DNA from: Symbiodinium natans
Lineage: Eukaryota > Sar > Dinophyceae > Suessiales > Symbiodiniaceae
DNA length: 64,000 bases
Assembly (NCBI GenBank): GCA_905221605.1
Contig: CAJNDS010001125.1
Coordinates: 402,606-466,605, forward strand
Direction of reading: 5' to 3'
Each line of letters begins with the position of its first letter. Within the stretch, counting starts at the first letter, position 1. Made by a program: the position numbers and the translations under genes. The notes beneath the pieces are model-generated. The model worked only from the letters and a program-made list of their open reading frames with translations, was not told the origin of the DNA and ran no database searches. Shown piece by piece: positions 31,322-41,599 of this stretch.

Positions 31322-31688
31322 AATCATGGGCCGAGGTGGTTCGTTGCAAAGTTCATTGGCAACTTCGTGCTGGAGGTGCCACACGCCCCCCCCCCCCCCC
31401 CCCCCGCCGGGCCCCAACCCCCCCCATCAAAGCAACGACACCGGCAAAAACATGTTGAGTCTAGGGGTCAGGGGTTTAGGGCTTAGGGCTACTTGTAGGG
31501 GTTTAGGGTTTAGGGTCTCTGGTTTGGGGGAGTCCGTGGGCCCCTTCGTGAGCCTTTGGCTTCAAAGCTGGCGGATGTCCCCGAAGGACGGCTTTCCGCT
31601 CCTCTTCAACACATTCAACACGGAGAAGGCCCCTTGTGCCCATGACGACACGGTGCACCTTGAACAGTTTGCCAAGTGCTTCCCGTAG
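31322..31688 (+). CDS. Candidate two-exon piece, unidentified
   Basis: First stretch GPRWFVAKFIGNFVLE before GTGCCA (about 31322-31374). Second stretch (about 31551-31688) reads SLWLQSWRMSPKDGFPLLFN, then TEKAPCAHDDTVHLEQFAKC and FP, TAG. Poly-C and a telomere-like run (about 31468-31520) lie between them. Phase not verified. Confidence 0.4.
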
Positions 31689-31994
31689 GTTCCAATCATT
31701 GGCGGCCCGGAAAGCGAGGATCATCTGATCCCGTGACCTGGCCAGATCTGGCGTGGGTGAATAAGGGCAAATGCATCCCCACTGCCTAATAGACTTCCCG
31801 CGCAGGCAGCACGAGCACCCTTTTTTGCCACCCTCGGTGCGGCCTTAGGTTTTCAAGCAAGCGCTTCTACTTGCCCTGTTCTCCTGTCCTCGCCCATTCA
31901 TTTGATCCCTCAAGTGCCTGCCTGCAGTACCTGAAGATTGTCTCTGTGTGCTTCTTACATAGACCGTGTGTTGAGCATCGGAGACCTGCAGTTG

Positions 31995-32300
31995 CTTTCA
32001 TCTGGTACAAGTGCTGGCGTTCATGTGTTCCAGGGGTGTTGGTGCTGTGGAGCATCTCACATCTCGTACACGTGCTGGCATTCACGTGTTTCAGAGGTGT
32101 GTGTGTGTGTGTGTGTGTGTGTGTCTGTGTGTGTGCGCGCTGTTGAGTATCTCACATGTGGGGCTTGCTTGCTTAGTACCCGTGGTGGCATTCAGGTGTT
32201 GGTGCCGTTGAGCATAGCCCTGTTTGGAGATGTTGTTTGTCCGGTATCTGTTCTGGCTTTCATTTTCTCTAGGTGTTGGTGCTGCTGAGCTTCGCACTGG
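31995..32300. repeat. Degenerate minisatellite with embedded (GT)n
   Basis: The motif GGTGTTGGTGCTGTTGAGCA followed by TCTCACAT and GTGCTGGCATTCA recurs about five times; a GT tract sits at 32097-32131. Confidence 0.75.
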
Positions 32301-32499
32301 TGTTTGAGATCGTTCACTTGTCAGGTGCCTGTACCAGTGTTTACCCACCAACAGCACACACATATGACAGGCAAGCACTGGGAAGAAATGAACACAAGAG
32401 CAGCTGCCTGACAAATAGCCAGACTCAAGACATCTCAAGACGAATGTACGGTGCTGAGCAGGGAAGACACCAGGAAACCGCAGCATTCTCGACCGGAGA

Positions 32500-32502
<3 letters not shown>

Positions 32503-32530
<28 letters not shown>

Positions 32531-32534
32531 CCTC
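32503..32534. repeat. (CT)n tract
   Basis: Simple CT repeat. Confidence 0.95.
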
Positions 32535-32539
32535 TTTCT

Positions 32540-32713
32540 TTTTGCCGCACACCCCGCGAATTTGCGTGGGATGGTATAACCGGCTGCAGGTTTGGAATCT
32601 ACACCGCCTTGATCTGGTTTCCTTGCATGGCTGCCGGCGATACGATTAGTCGACGGGTGCCTCAGTTCTTAGACATCACGCCACTTGGCAGCCGTAGCCT
32701 TCAGGTGCTCTGA
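32540..32713 (+). CDS. Candidate exon with hydrophobic segment
   Basis: Reads REFAWDGITGCRFGIYTALI, then WFPCMAAGDTISRRVPQFLD and ITPLGSRSLQ before GTGCTC, or VL and TGA if unspliced. Possibly a membrane segment. Not recognised. Confidence 0.35.
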   Translation, partial: FCRTPREFAWDGITGCRFGIYTALIWFPCMAAGDTISRRVPQFLDITPLGSRSLQVL

Positions 32714-32976
32714 ACTAGCGAGGCCAGTCACCCGAAATGGAAGGCACGGGACCCTCACTGAGTCCAGAATATCGCAGGGTACCGTCATTAAGCCCCAAAA
32801 CTGAACCAAAAACTCTCAACCATCCAAAAGGTAACAGTGGGGAACAAAATCTGCAACCACCGCAATTCCAACCGAGATCGATGATTTCGGGCTGAGGATT
32901 TTCTCGGCTTGGGCTTTTCTCGACAGCGCAGCACAAGACCCGGGTTTGCAAGCCAAGGTCCAAGCGAAAGTGCGTC

Positions 32977-33425
32977 TTGCCCCTTGCCAAGCTTTGTTCA
33001 GCTCTTGAGGTAGTGATAAACGTTGCTGAGCTACCCGAGGTACTTGGCTTTTGGGATCTTCCTCTCGGTGGCGGGAGAAGCCCTCGACTTCTTACTACTC
33101 GCCCTCGTCACTGCCCTTGCCTCTCAGCAAGGAGTAGGTTTCTGGCCTCTCTCAGCAAGGAGTAGGTTCTGAAGGGGTGGACTGTCCGAGAAAATCTGAT
33201 GCGACAACAAGGTTAAAAGGGGCTGAAGAGTGGATTGCTGTTTGCATCAGCGCGCTCTCCAGTTCTTCATCCCAGGCGGCCTTCATTGCCAACTTTGGCA
33301 ACGGCTTCATTTACGGCCTGCCTTCTGGCTGCAGCTGGCCACAAATGCCCTCCCTTGCCACAACAAGGAACACGGCCGCGAGAATTACGAATCGTCATGG
33401 TGCAGTCTGGCGACCCGATAGCTAG
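32977..33425 (+). other. Coding-like stretches, unidentified
   Basis: 32977-33042 reads KLCSALEVVINVAELPE before GTACTT. 33205-33425 holds GAEEWIAVCISALSSSSSQA and AFIANFGNGFIYGLPSGCSW, but two other plus frames are also open. A CTCTCAGCAAGGAGTAGGTT motif is duplicated at 33123-33168. Confidence 0.3.
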
Positions 33426-33508
33426 AGCGTGTTTGAAACATCTAGAAGCTTCTTAGAAACTTCTTTTGAGCAAGCCGGAGCGGCTGGTAGCCCAACAAAG
33501 TCGCTTCT

Positions 33509-33652
33509 ATGGAGGTGAAGGTGGCTGCTGATGGCAAGCATCGAGAGAATTCGTTTCCACGCCCCACCGCCACAAACCTTAAAGCCGCGTCGAAGCCAAA
33601 AACCATCCAAGCTACGCAGTTTGAACACCAGCAACAGGCTGTCAGACACGCG
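33509..33652 (+). CDS. Candidate N-terminal exon
   Basis: Starts MEVKVAADGKHRENSF and runs through KAASKPKTIQATQFEHQQQA to VRHA, before GTGCGT. Hydrophilic and lysine-rich. Not recognised. Confidence 0.35.
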
Positions 33653-33659
33653 GTGCGTG

Positions 33660-34360
33660 ATATCTACATATGTATATATGTATACATATATACTGCGCCG
33701 GGCCGATATTTCGACCCACCAACATCTTGGGGTTCTTACACCCATGCCCCGCCCTCTTCCCCATAGACTCCTGACACAATGGGGCTGGGGGCCTCCTCCG
33801 GAGCTTCTATAGTACTATATTTTCAAACTATATTTTCAAAACGGGGTATTAATTTCTCCGCTAGCAGGCGCAGGGAAAATGCGACTTTTCGGCACTCCGC
33901 GACTCCGCGCAAGTATGCGCCGTTTGCATGTTGTCCAACATGTGCCGTGGGTCGAAACTTTCGGCCCGGGGGGTGTACATATACATACACATACATGCAA
34001 AGTACTCATGTAGGTGTCGGTGTGTTAGGTATGCGTACACATATGTATGTATATCCTGTTTCTGTTTCTTGCTTTCAGTGGCGCCGCTGCCTAATTACAT
34101 GCAAACTGCCAGTAGCTGTATGCACTCGCCCGAGAAGTAATCGAGCGGAGCAGCAAGCATAGAGGAAGGTTGTCTTTGCAGCACACGGTCTCTTCTTAAA
34201 AACCAAGACCATGGCCGTCATAGAAGAGTCGCTCCCGCCGGACACAATTGGCTGAATTGCATGGTGTTGGACTGAGAGCAACAGTAAGCCTACAAACGTG
34301 CAGGACATTCCTCATGGGTATGGACAACTACACACCCTAGATGCCTGAACACCTTCATCG
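33660..34360. other. Unassigned region with TATA/CATA microsatellite bits
   Basis: Short ATAC/ATGT tracts near 33665-33690, 33978-34000 and 34035-34052. No gene recognised. Confidence 0.5.
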
Positions 34361-34365
34361 AAATG

Positions 34366-34660
34366 AAAACCCTAAACCCTAAACCCTAAACCCTAAACCC
34401 CTCACATCCGGGTTGCCCGAGCCGCCCGAGAACGTTGGGGATTGTTGCTTGGGTGTTGTCCTGAACCCTATAACTGCCTATAATGTTTAGGGTTTAGGGT
34501 TTATAATCCTAACCCCTATAAACCCTAAAACCCTAAAAACTCTGGAAGCCTGAAACTCTGAAACTCTAGACTGTAGAACCGCAGAACCCTCAAACCCTAA
34601 ACCCTAAATCCTACATAAACCCTAAACCCTGAACCCTAAACCCTGAACCCCGAAGTCCTT
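34366..34660. repeat. Degenerate telomere-like region, both strands
   Basis: CCCTAAA at 34366-34400, TTTAGGG at 34485-34502, then CCCTAAA variants to 34655. Confidence 0.88.
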
Positions 34661-34944
34661 GAACCCGGCAGCCTTCAAGACGACCGACTTTCAAGCTTCC
34701 AGCTGCGGACGCCTTCAGGCGTAGCAGTTGTAGCACCGCCGGGTATCCAGCCTTTCGGATTCCTGTGCAGTGAAGGGGGGCCTCCAACTCCACGCACGAC
34801 TGGGATCCCTAGCTCATCGCGAGCTATGCTGGTAAGGCTCGATCCGAAACCCTATGTATGTTTGTATATATGATCTCGAGGCTTATTCGATGTTTTGGAC
34901 GAAAACTGCACTCTCGCCTGGGCTCCAGGATGTCCGAGCTCGCC

Positions 34945-35095
34945 GTCCTCGAAACTGTCCTGGCTTGTCCTTATGCGCCAAATGCGAAACTGTCGTCGCT
35001 TTGGACGTCCGTGTTCGCGTGCGAAACAGTCGACGCTTTTTGACGTCCGAGTTTGCGAAACGCGAAGCAGTCGTCGCTTTTTGACGTCTGGGCTC
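34945..35095. repeat. Minisatellite, about 37-45 bp units
   Basis: Three or four imperfect copies of GCGAAACAGTCGTCGCTTT followed by GACGTCCGAG. Confidence 0.75.
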
Positions 35096-35162
35096 GTGCT
35101 GTCTCTCAGTGTTGGACTACCGTGACAGAATATTCGTTCTCTCTTCCTAATGTATTTATTTC

Positions 35163-35223
35163 ATTTCTTTCTCTCTTTTTTTCTCTCGTTTTTTCTCTGT
35201 CGTTTTCTCTCTCGCTCTCTCTC

Positions 35224-35258
<35 letters not shown>

Positions 35259-35282
35259 GTGTCTCTCTCTCTCTCTCTCTTT
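35163..35282. repeat. Pyrimidine tract (CT)n
   Basis: TTTCTCTC passing into CT with TCGC and TGTG interruptions. Confidence 0.95.
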
Positions 35283-35559
35283 CGGCCAGTCTCTGCCTTT
35301 CCAATCAGAGACCTCGCAACGCAAACTGGATCTTTGACTTCCCTTTGCCTCAGACTACGATCTTATATAGCCCCTCAAGCCAAGAATGCACCCAGCTGAC
35401 ATAAAAGCTCCATCATGTTTTGTCAAGACCTGCATTCGTTCCTGCTTCGATGCCAAAATGCCCTTGGAGGGCAAACTCTTGGCATACAGTCCTCTCACTG
35501 TTGCCAGATCTTCTGGCCAGAGCAGGATGCTGCCCCCCCCACCACTCTCACGAAAGCGC

Positions 35560-35855
35560 CCTCGAACGAAAACGCGGCTCACATCACTTTGCCACTTCTC
35601 CGGTTCACTACGGCCCACCCTACGAGGTTGCTGTTGCCGAGGTTTCGCTTTGGCTGTTGTTAACCTTGGCTAGAAGGACCCTGAACCCTGCTGCAAACCC
35701 GAAACGGCCCGGGAGTGAACCCTAAGCCCTAAGCCCTAAACCCTAAACCCGAAACCCTAAACCCTAAACCCTTATTTTTCAGGTCGGCAAAGTTCATCGA
35801 CTGGGGCATCGCGGAGGAGCACCGGTACGCCGCGTACAACCTGCTGCATGGCTGA
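35560..35855 (+). CDS. Candidate C-terminal exon pair around a telomere-like intron
   Basis: The first stretch (about 35560-35675) holds LERKRGSHHFATSPVHYGPP, then YEVAVAEVSLWLLLTLARR. The last exon 35783-35855, entered after TTATTTTTCAG, reads SAKFIDWGIAEEHRYAAYNL and LHG, TGA. Telomere-like repeat (35717-35772) fills the space between. The last exon is convincing; its link to the first is inferred. Confidence 0.45.
35717..35772. repeat. Telomere-like run directly before a splice acceptor
   Basis: About eight CCCTAAA-type units; a pyrimidine stretch and CAG follow immediately. Confidence 0.95.
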
Positions 35856-36065
35856 AACCTTGTCAGGGCTTCCCGTAGATCGGGGCTTGTTGGGGCTTAC
35901 TTGGGCTTACTGGGGCTTGTTGGGCTTATTTGGGTTTGGGGTCTCGGGCTTGAATTCGAAGCCCTACCCAGCCTTGGGCTAAACGCGACACTTTGTACAT
36001 TTGCAGATTCTTCGTCGTGTCTGCTTCAGCAGGGCGGCCCATCGGAGAGGGAGACAGAGAACCAC

Positions 36066-36169
36066 ATCTGGGGGTTTACGAAAAGGGGACCCTTGAAATA
36101 CTCCATCCCCTGACAATCAGGATCCCAATAAGGTCCCCCCCCCCCCTTCAATATCGTAACCCCCCATAT
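36066..36169. mobile_element. MITE-like element, family member
   Basis: Left GGGGGTTTACGAAAAGGGGA; right AATATCGTAACCCCCC; about 104 bp, with an internal CCCAATAAGGT block also present in the copies at 55.1 and 61.0 kb. Confidence 0.6.
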
Positions 36170-36600
36170 GGTTGATGCCAAAAAGCTCACCCGCAACCCT
36201 GAATCCCAAAACAAGTGGCGCTGACTGTGGGAGGTGGTGCTTTGTGGGTGACGTCGGTGGCTACGCTGGCCAGGGACAACTCTCAGCATCTCTTTCTGCA
36301 TTCTCCTGTTGTTAGGTTTCGGGCTTTGGAGGTGTGCCGATAGTCTTGAATGCGGGTTTCTACAGACATGATTGAGGCCGCTCTGTTGGCAGATATTGTT
36401 TTTGAGTCGGAGGGGTGTTGAGAGCGTAGCAGACAGCTATAGAAGTCCTCAGATTGAACCTTGGCATCTAGCCGCGAGGTAATGTTGGCGGACAGTGTCT
36501 GCGACGGGCGCCACTATGCCTGGGTGTGTAGCGCAAGCCGCCTGCTGCGTCTGCTCTGAGGACGCAATCATTTCCGCGCGAGAGTTGCCCAAATCCAAAG

Positions 36601-36840
36601 TTGATGGCACATGATTGTGTTTCGGTGGCCATGGCGAAGCCTACATCTGTCGGACACAGCCTCATATACATCCCAGCGCAGTCCCGCTGCTGCAAATGCT
36701 TACTCCAAAAAGGCGGGATGGGTGATATGAACGAAGGCGCTACGATGAGACGCTGCATGTCCATGGACGATGGCACGCTCATGAACCAGTTTTTCGCCAG
36801 TACCATTCCTTTGTGCCGGGGAAGTGTAGCCACTGTTTGA
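36601..36840 (+). CDS. Unidentified open frame
   Basis: Contains SLIYIPAQSRCCKCLLQKGG and TMRRCMSMDDGTLMNQFFAS, ending VATV and TGA. A longer minus-strand frame (36468-37124) overlaps it. The plus frame has the more natural composition, but neither is certain. Confidence 0.25.
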   Translation: MMAHDCVSVAMAKPTSVGHSLIYIPAQSRCCKCLLQKGGMGDMNEGATMRRCMSMDDGTLMNQFFASTIPLCRGSVATV

Positions 36841-37191
36841 CACTTGTTTCGCCGAGTCCTCTTCATCGCGCCGCAGCCGCCGGAAGTGGCGAGGCCTGTT
36901 TGCCCATGCGGTGGCCTGCTGCAGCACAGCCCTGTCTGTTGGTGAAGCCTGTTACTTTCCAGACTCCCTGAACCCCCTGAAACGCTCAAAACCGAGAGCA
37001 AAAAGTAGGAAGCAAAGATATTTCTCCTTGGAGTGACTGAAGTTGCCTCTCCCGGCTTTTGACAGATTTGTGCGGAGCTCTGCAAACAGCGCTTCTGCCG
37101 GCCAGGCCGGCGGTAGGAGACCATGCCACAAAACCTCTCGTGGCCTGATCTGCTTGCCCTGGGTGCTTTTTGGCTTCGGGAGTCCTTAACT

Positions 37192-37236
37192 TAAGGGTTT
37201 AGGGTTAAGGGTTTAGGGTTTAGGGTTTAGGTTTAG
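37192..37236. repeat. Telomere-like run (TTTAGGG)
   Basis: About six G-strand units. Confidence 0.93.
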
Positions 37237-37399
37237 GGCGCAGGAGCCTGCTCCGTCAAAGCTGGCGGTCTTGGAATTGCCGAGTGCCCCCGTTGTGGCA
37301 GGCATCCGCGATCTTGACGGGCGAACGGCGTGGCAGGCATTTAGGGGACCCGAACCGCCACAAAACACTGCAAGGCCATCCAAACCCACAAAAAGCCCT

Positions 37400-37518
37400 T
37401 CGGGGTTTAGGGGTTTAGGGTGTGGGGTTGAGGGTTCAGGGTTTAGGGTTTCAGGGGTTTAGGGTTTGGGGTTTAGGGTTTAGGGTTTGGGGTTTGGGGT
37501 TTGGGGTTTGGGGTTGGG
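37400..37518. repeat. Telomere-like block, G-strand, with TTTGGGG variants
   Basis: Degenerate TTTAGGG passes into a run of TTTGGGG units. Confidence 0.93.
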
Positions 37519-37645
37519 GTTGCCGCCCATCCCCCCCCCATCCACCCCCGCATCTGCCAGGTGGCAAGCTTCTGGGGCTTCGACTCCGCTGCTGACTCGA
37601 TCTTCAGGGCACGCCCCCTGCGGCTTCGAAGCATGTCTCTTGCAG

Positions 37646-38104
37646 CCCCAGCATGTGAACTCTGACTCTGAGCCTATCGGCAGCTTTGCTAGACAAGGGG
37701 TCCTGCAGAGTTGGCTCAAGCTTCAGTATTCTGGATGCAGCAAAAGGGTTTCCTTCAGGAAGCTGATGTGCAAGTATCGGGTTCTGGTTTTACCCCAAGG
37801 AGCCAACGAAGAATTCTCACCTCCAGACTCACCTCGTCAAATTCCTGTAGTGGCCGTACGGCACACTGTACGCAGTCTGCGGTGCAGCCCGTTTGCGCGC
37901 GCGCGCGTGCCAGCGCCAATGGAAGGATGTTGCCCAGGTGGTTGGGTGCTCAGTATTGCTGGCAAATCCGGGCTGAGGGAATATGAGCATGGCCTTCACC
38001 TGAAGCATGTCGTGGATGCAGTTCGCCATCGCCTGCCTAGCCTCAATTCCAGAACCTCCAAGTCCCTGCAGATCTCCCAGGACACGCGGCTTGCACCAGC
38101 CTAG
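37646..38104 (+). CDS. Longest unassigned open exon candidate
   Basis: Entered after TCTTGCAG, the frame stays open for 152 codons: PQHVNSDSEPIGSFARQGVL, QSWLKLQYSGCSKRVSFRKL, RVLVLPQGANEEFSPPDSPR and HVVDAVRHRLPSLNSRTSKS, ending TRLAPA and TAG. An upstream frame reading VASFWGFDSAADSIFRARPL after TGCCAG may be the preceding exon. No domain recognised. Confidence 0.4.
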   Translation, partial: PQHVNSDSEPIGSFARQGVLQSWLKLQYSGCSKRVSFRKLMCKYRVLVLPQGANEEFSPPDSPRQIPVVAVRHTVRSLRCSPFARARVPAPMEGCCPGGWVLSIAGKSGLREYEHGLHLKHVVDAVRHRLPSLNSRTSKSLQISQDTRLAPA

Positions 38105-38371
38105 CGGACCTCCAGTCGATCCCCCGGCCTGTTTGTTGGCTGCTGCTTTTCCTTCAGTCAGCTTCATCTTCCTGGCGTGCCCAGTGCCCTGAAGCCATCT
38201 TGCCCTTTGAGCCCGAAAGCGAATGCATTGAAGTCTCATCTCCCTAAAGATGCAGAGCGTGGATGTTGTAGCACGGGAACTTACACCTAAACACGCTGCG
38301 GACGGGGCCACTCCGCTTCATTGAGCAGCTCCTGTGGAGAGAGAAGGCTGTTGGTGTTTCGGAGTATTGAT

Positions 38372-38492
38372 TGCTAAGCCCTAAACCCTAAACCCTAAAC
38401 CCTAAACCCTAAACCCTAAACCCTAAACCCTAAACCCTAAACCCTAAACCCTAAACCCTAAACCCTAAACCGCCTAAACCCTAAACCCCAAA
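38372..38492. repeat. Telomere-like block (CCCTAAA), nearly perfect
   Basis: About sixteen units, one CCGCCTAAA interruption. Confidence 0.97.
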
Positions 38493-38714
38493 CATCCCCC
38501 ACACCTGGCACCCACAGCCCCAAAGCGCAGCGATACCGCTGCCAGGTGTTTGGTCCAGTTCAAGACGGAGCTCCTTCAATTTCGGGAGAGCCGATGGCAT
38601 CCATTGTTGGGGGAGGTTGAACGGGTCCTATAGCGGTCAGTCTTTCGGGTGTAGGCTGAAGTGAAGGGATTGCAGGGCTTCTTTGCGGGGTGGGGGGGTG
38701 GGGGGGGGGCTCAG

Positions 38715-38810
38715 GGTTCTCGATGGTTCTACGCGTTGCGCCAGGAGCTGCGGCTCAGACGGCAGAGCAGCTTTCGGAACTTCTTGGAAGAGGCTGAGCC
38801 ATGTTCCACC
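38715..38810 (+). CDS. Candidate exon, unidentified
   Basis: After GGCTCAG it reads GSRWFYALRQELRLRRQSSF, then RNFLEEAEPCSTMF. An Arg-rich amphipathic helix. The next telomere-like run starts about 10 bp later. Confidence 0.5.
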
Positions 38811-38820
38811 ATGTTCCACC

Positions 38821-38884
38821 TTAGACCCTAAACCCTAATCCCTAATCCCTAAACTCTAAACCTTAAACCTTAAACCCTAAACCC
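38821..38884. repeat. Telomere-like run (CCCTAAA, degenerate)
   Basis: Nine or so units with CCCTAAT, CTCTAAA and CCTTAAA variants. The word CACCATGTTCCACC occurs on both sides of it (38806-38820 and 38883-38897), like a duplicated target site. Confidence 0.9.
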
Positions 38885-38972
38885 ACCATGTTCCACCCTC
38901 ACAACCCCGAAGCCCTTGAACCCTCGAAGCTCAGAGCCTTGGGGGGGGGGGGGCTCCTGATGCGCTGTGCAG

Positions 38973-39044
38973 GCTGCCGTCGTAGCAGCGGACAAGCCTC
39001 GAGAGCAGGCCGACGTTGTGGACGTTGTGCTTTGGGGAGCTTAG
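38973..39044 (+). CDS. Candidate 72-bp exon, unidentified
   Basis: After CTGTGCAG it reads AAVVAADKPREQADVVDVVL, then WGA and TAG. A further stretch at 39101-39178 reads MVAFVAVSEDVLATDATSKQ, KLEHY, TAG. Confidence 0.4.
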   Translation, partial: AAVVAADKPREQADVVDVVLWGA

Positions 39045-39435
39045 GGAGTGAGGGTTTGGGTTTGAAGGATTTAGGGAAGGCTTTAAGGCGTTCTTAAGAG
39101 TCATGGTGGCCTTTGTTGCTGTTTCGGAGGATGTGTTGGCTACGGATGCCACTTCGAAGCAGAAATTAGAACACTATTAGAACCTTCGGAACTTGAGGCT
39201 GCTTTGAAGAAGCTTTGCAGGTCCACGCTATGTCACTGACGACAAGCACAGGCCCACAGTGACTCTCATGTTCCTGAGGGTCCCTGTCCATCCGCAAGCC
39301 TTGCCTGCTGACAACCGGACAGGCTTGCTTGAACCTCCAAGACAAGAGGACGAGGCGAAGCACAATTGCATGTCGAACATCGCATAATCATCATAATTCC
39401 GGTGCGTTTCGACTGGGGAAGAATGGCACTCACTT

Positions 39436-39580
39436 GAGATGGATTCTGTGGCGGAAGCTCAGGCCTCCGACTGTGAGACAGATCCCGGCATGTGCCAGCC
39501 TCATCGAGCGCACGGGGTGCTCAAGGTTCAAAGGTCTTCAGCTTGGACGAGGTTGCAAAATGTGGACCATTTCTGGGACC
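39436..39580 (+). CDS. Candidate exon, unidentified
   Basis: Reads EMDSVAEAQASDCETDPGMC, then QPHRAHGVLKVQRSSAWTRL and QNVDHFWD, running directly into telomere-like repeat. Confidence 0.4.
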
Positions 39581-39682
39581 CTAAACCCTAAACCCTAAAC
39601 CCTGAACCCTAAACCCTAGACCCTAAACTAAACCCTAGACCCCAAACCCTAAACCCTAAACCCCAAACCCCAAACCCTAAAC
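39578..39682. repeat. Telomere-like block (CCCTAAA with CCCCAAA, CCCTAGA)
   Basis: About fourteen degenerate units. Confidence 0.95.
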
Positions 39683-39689
39683 CACGGCC

Positions 39690-39865
39690 CAGGCCAGAGT
39701 TGCAGCCCGTCACGCCACGGGCAGTCGCAGAGGCTGCCTTGGCCAAAAGCCCCGGGGCTGTGCTAGAGCCAACTTTGCCCGCGGAACCTGTTATTGTTAA
39801 GGCCCCATGTTCCCCACTCAATCCCTCGACTTCGGGACCCTCACATGTTTGTCTGAAGCCCCTCA
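39690..39865 (+). CDS. Candidate Pro/Ala-rich exon between two telomere-like blocks
   Basis: Reads PELQPVTPRAVAEAALAKSP, then GAVLEPTLPAEPVIVKAPCS. Open over the whole gap between repeats. Splice sites are not clear. Confidence 0.35.
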
Positions 39866-39885
39866 ACCATTGTCTGAAGCCCCTA

Positions 39886-40036
39886 AACCCTAAACCCTAA
39901 ACCCTAAACCCTAAACCCTAAACTCTAAACCCCAACCCTAAACCCTAAACCCTAAACCCTAAACCCTAAACCCTAAACCCTAAACCCTAAACCCTAAACC
40001 CTAAACCCTAATCCCTAAACCCTAAACCCTAAACCC
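39886..40036. repeat. Telomere-like block (CCCTAAA), nearly perfect
   Basis: About twenty-one units. Confidence 0.97.
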
Positions 40037-40167
40037 CCATCTTAAAGCCCAAGAGAAGCCCCCAACGAGCGCACAGGTGCCATCGTCGCAGCCGGCGACT
40101 GGCGACTGCTTGAGCCCTGGGGTTCACAGGGGGCCCTTGGCTCGCCAAGAGTCCTAAGGCTTTATAT

Positions 40168-40198
40168 GGGGTTTAGGGTTTAGGGTTTAGGTTTAGGG
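40168..40198. repeat. Telomere-like run (TTTAGGG)
   Basis: Four units abutting the MITE-like element. Confidence 0.9.
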
Positions 40199-40292
40199 GA
40201 TGTCCGAAAATAGGGGGTGCCCTTTGTGGGCGTCCCGTTAAGGGGTATAAAAGGGGTACACCTATCTTGGGAACTAACCATATGGGCCCCAC
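40196..40292. mobile_element. MITE-like element, family member
   Basis: Left GATGTCCGAAAATAGGGGGT; right GGGGTACACCTATCTTGGGA; ATATGGG occurs near both ends (40165 and 40279). Confidence 0.5.
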
Positions 40293-40325
40293 CGGTATCT
40301 GTTCTTTTTTGTAGGAAGCTGTGAG

Positions 40326-40544
40326 TTGCTGGGTTCAGAGCTAGGTGATCTCGTAGTGTTTGAGGGTGCCCGCCCCCCCCCGCCCCCCACCATGGACGAT
40401 GAGTTGTCTCAGTACGGAGCTGCCTCACTCCCGATGCACGAACATCGTTGCCGTGCCAAGTCTCGCCTTCTGGTGCTGCTGATGATAGTCCGGACAGGCT
40501 TCCTGAGGGAACCCGCAAGGGAAGCAAGGTATTTCTTGATGTAG
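40326..40544 (+). CDS. Candidate exon, unidentified
   Basis: Preceded by TTTTTTGTAG at 40307-40316, it reads SCELLGSELGDLVVFEGAR, a Pro run, then MDDELSQYGAASLPMHEHRC and SRLLVLLMIVRTGFLREPAR. Not recognised. Confidence 0.35.
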   Translation: MLGSELGDLVVFEGARPPPPPTMDDELSQYGAASLPMHEHRCRAKSRLLVLLMIVRTGFLREPAREARYFLM

Positions 40545-40573
40545 CGTGCGTTCGCAGTGCATGTTGATTCCGC

Positions 40574-40855
40574 TTGCCACAAATCAAAGATCTTCTCACT
40601 GCACGTAGCTGCTGTAGCTTTGGTTCCATGCACCCATCAGAGAGCAGAGTAGTTGCGCAATACCTGCAGCGACGCTGTGTGCAACCTTTTCTCAAGCAGC
40701 TCCCGGTCAGGCTCGGGGACTCCGGCGGTGACTTCAACAAATGTTGGGGAAGGACTGTCTGGCAAGTGGGGAGCTGTGTCAGTTTGGCGAGGTTGGCTCA
40801 AGGTCCAAGACGCAAGAAGCCCCGATCGTACTTTTTTCTGACAGGAGTGCCTTGA
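40574..40855 (+). CDS. Candidate C-terminal exon, unidentified
   Basis: Contains VAQYLQRRCVQPFLKQLPVR, then LGDSGGDFNKCWGRTVWQVG and ARLAQGPRRKKPRSYFFLTG, ending VP and TGA. Convincing composition. Confidence 0.4.
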   Translation: MPQIKDLLTARSCCSFGSMHPSESRVVAQYLQRRCVQPFLKQLPVRLGDSGGDFNKCWGRTVWQVGSCVSLARLAQGPRRKKPRSYFFLTGVP

Positions 40856-41334
40856 AGGACGCCTTGAAAGGCCGGCAGAGCGGCTGATCCTTCCAATCAG
40901 TGGAAAGAGGTGTCCTGGGGCCCTCCAGTCTGCCTCATTGTTTTTGGAGCGTTTGGCTTCGGAAATATCAGCACTGCGCCATTTCTCTTGCGGTAGTGCA
41001 TTCCTGCAGGTATGAGCTCCGCGCACGATGCCTGAAAGGCAGAGGCCTCCCTCCTTCGCGGATTGCAGGTTTTGTTTCGCCTGATTGCGCGTCACAGACT
41101 CTGTAGCTCACAGAGCGGTCTGCACTTCGGGAACTTTCCTACTTCGGCTGCACATGCAACCTGCACGCTGCAGAGTGTACGTGTGCCGGCAGGCCGGGCG
41201 AGAACGCTGTTCAGTGGCATGAGGTCAAATCCGTTCTTTGAGAATTCGTTTAAACTTTCGGGGTGAATCGCAAGATGCGTGCGGCTTCTCGCCGACTTCT
41301 AGGAAAGCAGGCGTTGCTAGGGTCAGGTTCAACA

Positions 41335-41599
41335 GTATCACAGTATCTTGCAAAAGGGTTGCGAGCCCACACGCAAATTTTCCCTTGTGGCACCTCCACA
41401 TCCGAGCCTGCTATGTGACAGCGCAGAACGAGCGTTCTTCAGATTCAAAGAAGCCATGGCCCTGGGGCGAGGGCTACTGCCTGCACATAGCGAGCTCGTA
41501 ATAAACAGCCCCTGGAGGGATATGGCCCCAGATGTTATGCGCGAGCAAATGCTACAGGAGAGGGCATGTTTTGGCATGGCCGTGGCTGGGGGTGCCTGA
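41335..41599 (+). CDS. Candidate C-terminal exon, unidentified
   Basis: After ATCACAG it reads ILQKGCEPTRKFSLVAPPHP, SLLCDSAERAFFRFKEAMAL, GRGLLPAHSELVINSPWRDM and APDVMREQMLQERACFGMAV, then AGGA, TGA. Single uninterrupted frame with good composition. No family recognised. Confidence 0.5.

Noticed and set aside
36468-37124. 218-codon minus-strand frame
   Set aside because: Same reasons; composition less natural than the overlapping plus-strand frame.
37711-37720. TTGGCTCAAG, matching the 3' end of the dinoflagellate spliced leader
   Set aside because: It lies inside a plausible exon (SWLKL) with no further leader match upstream; a chance 10-mer. The same applies to 40793-40802, which falls in the coding-like ARLAQG.
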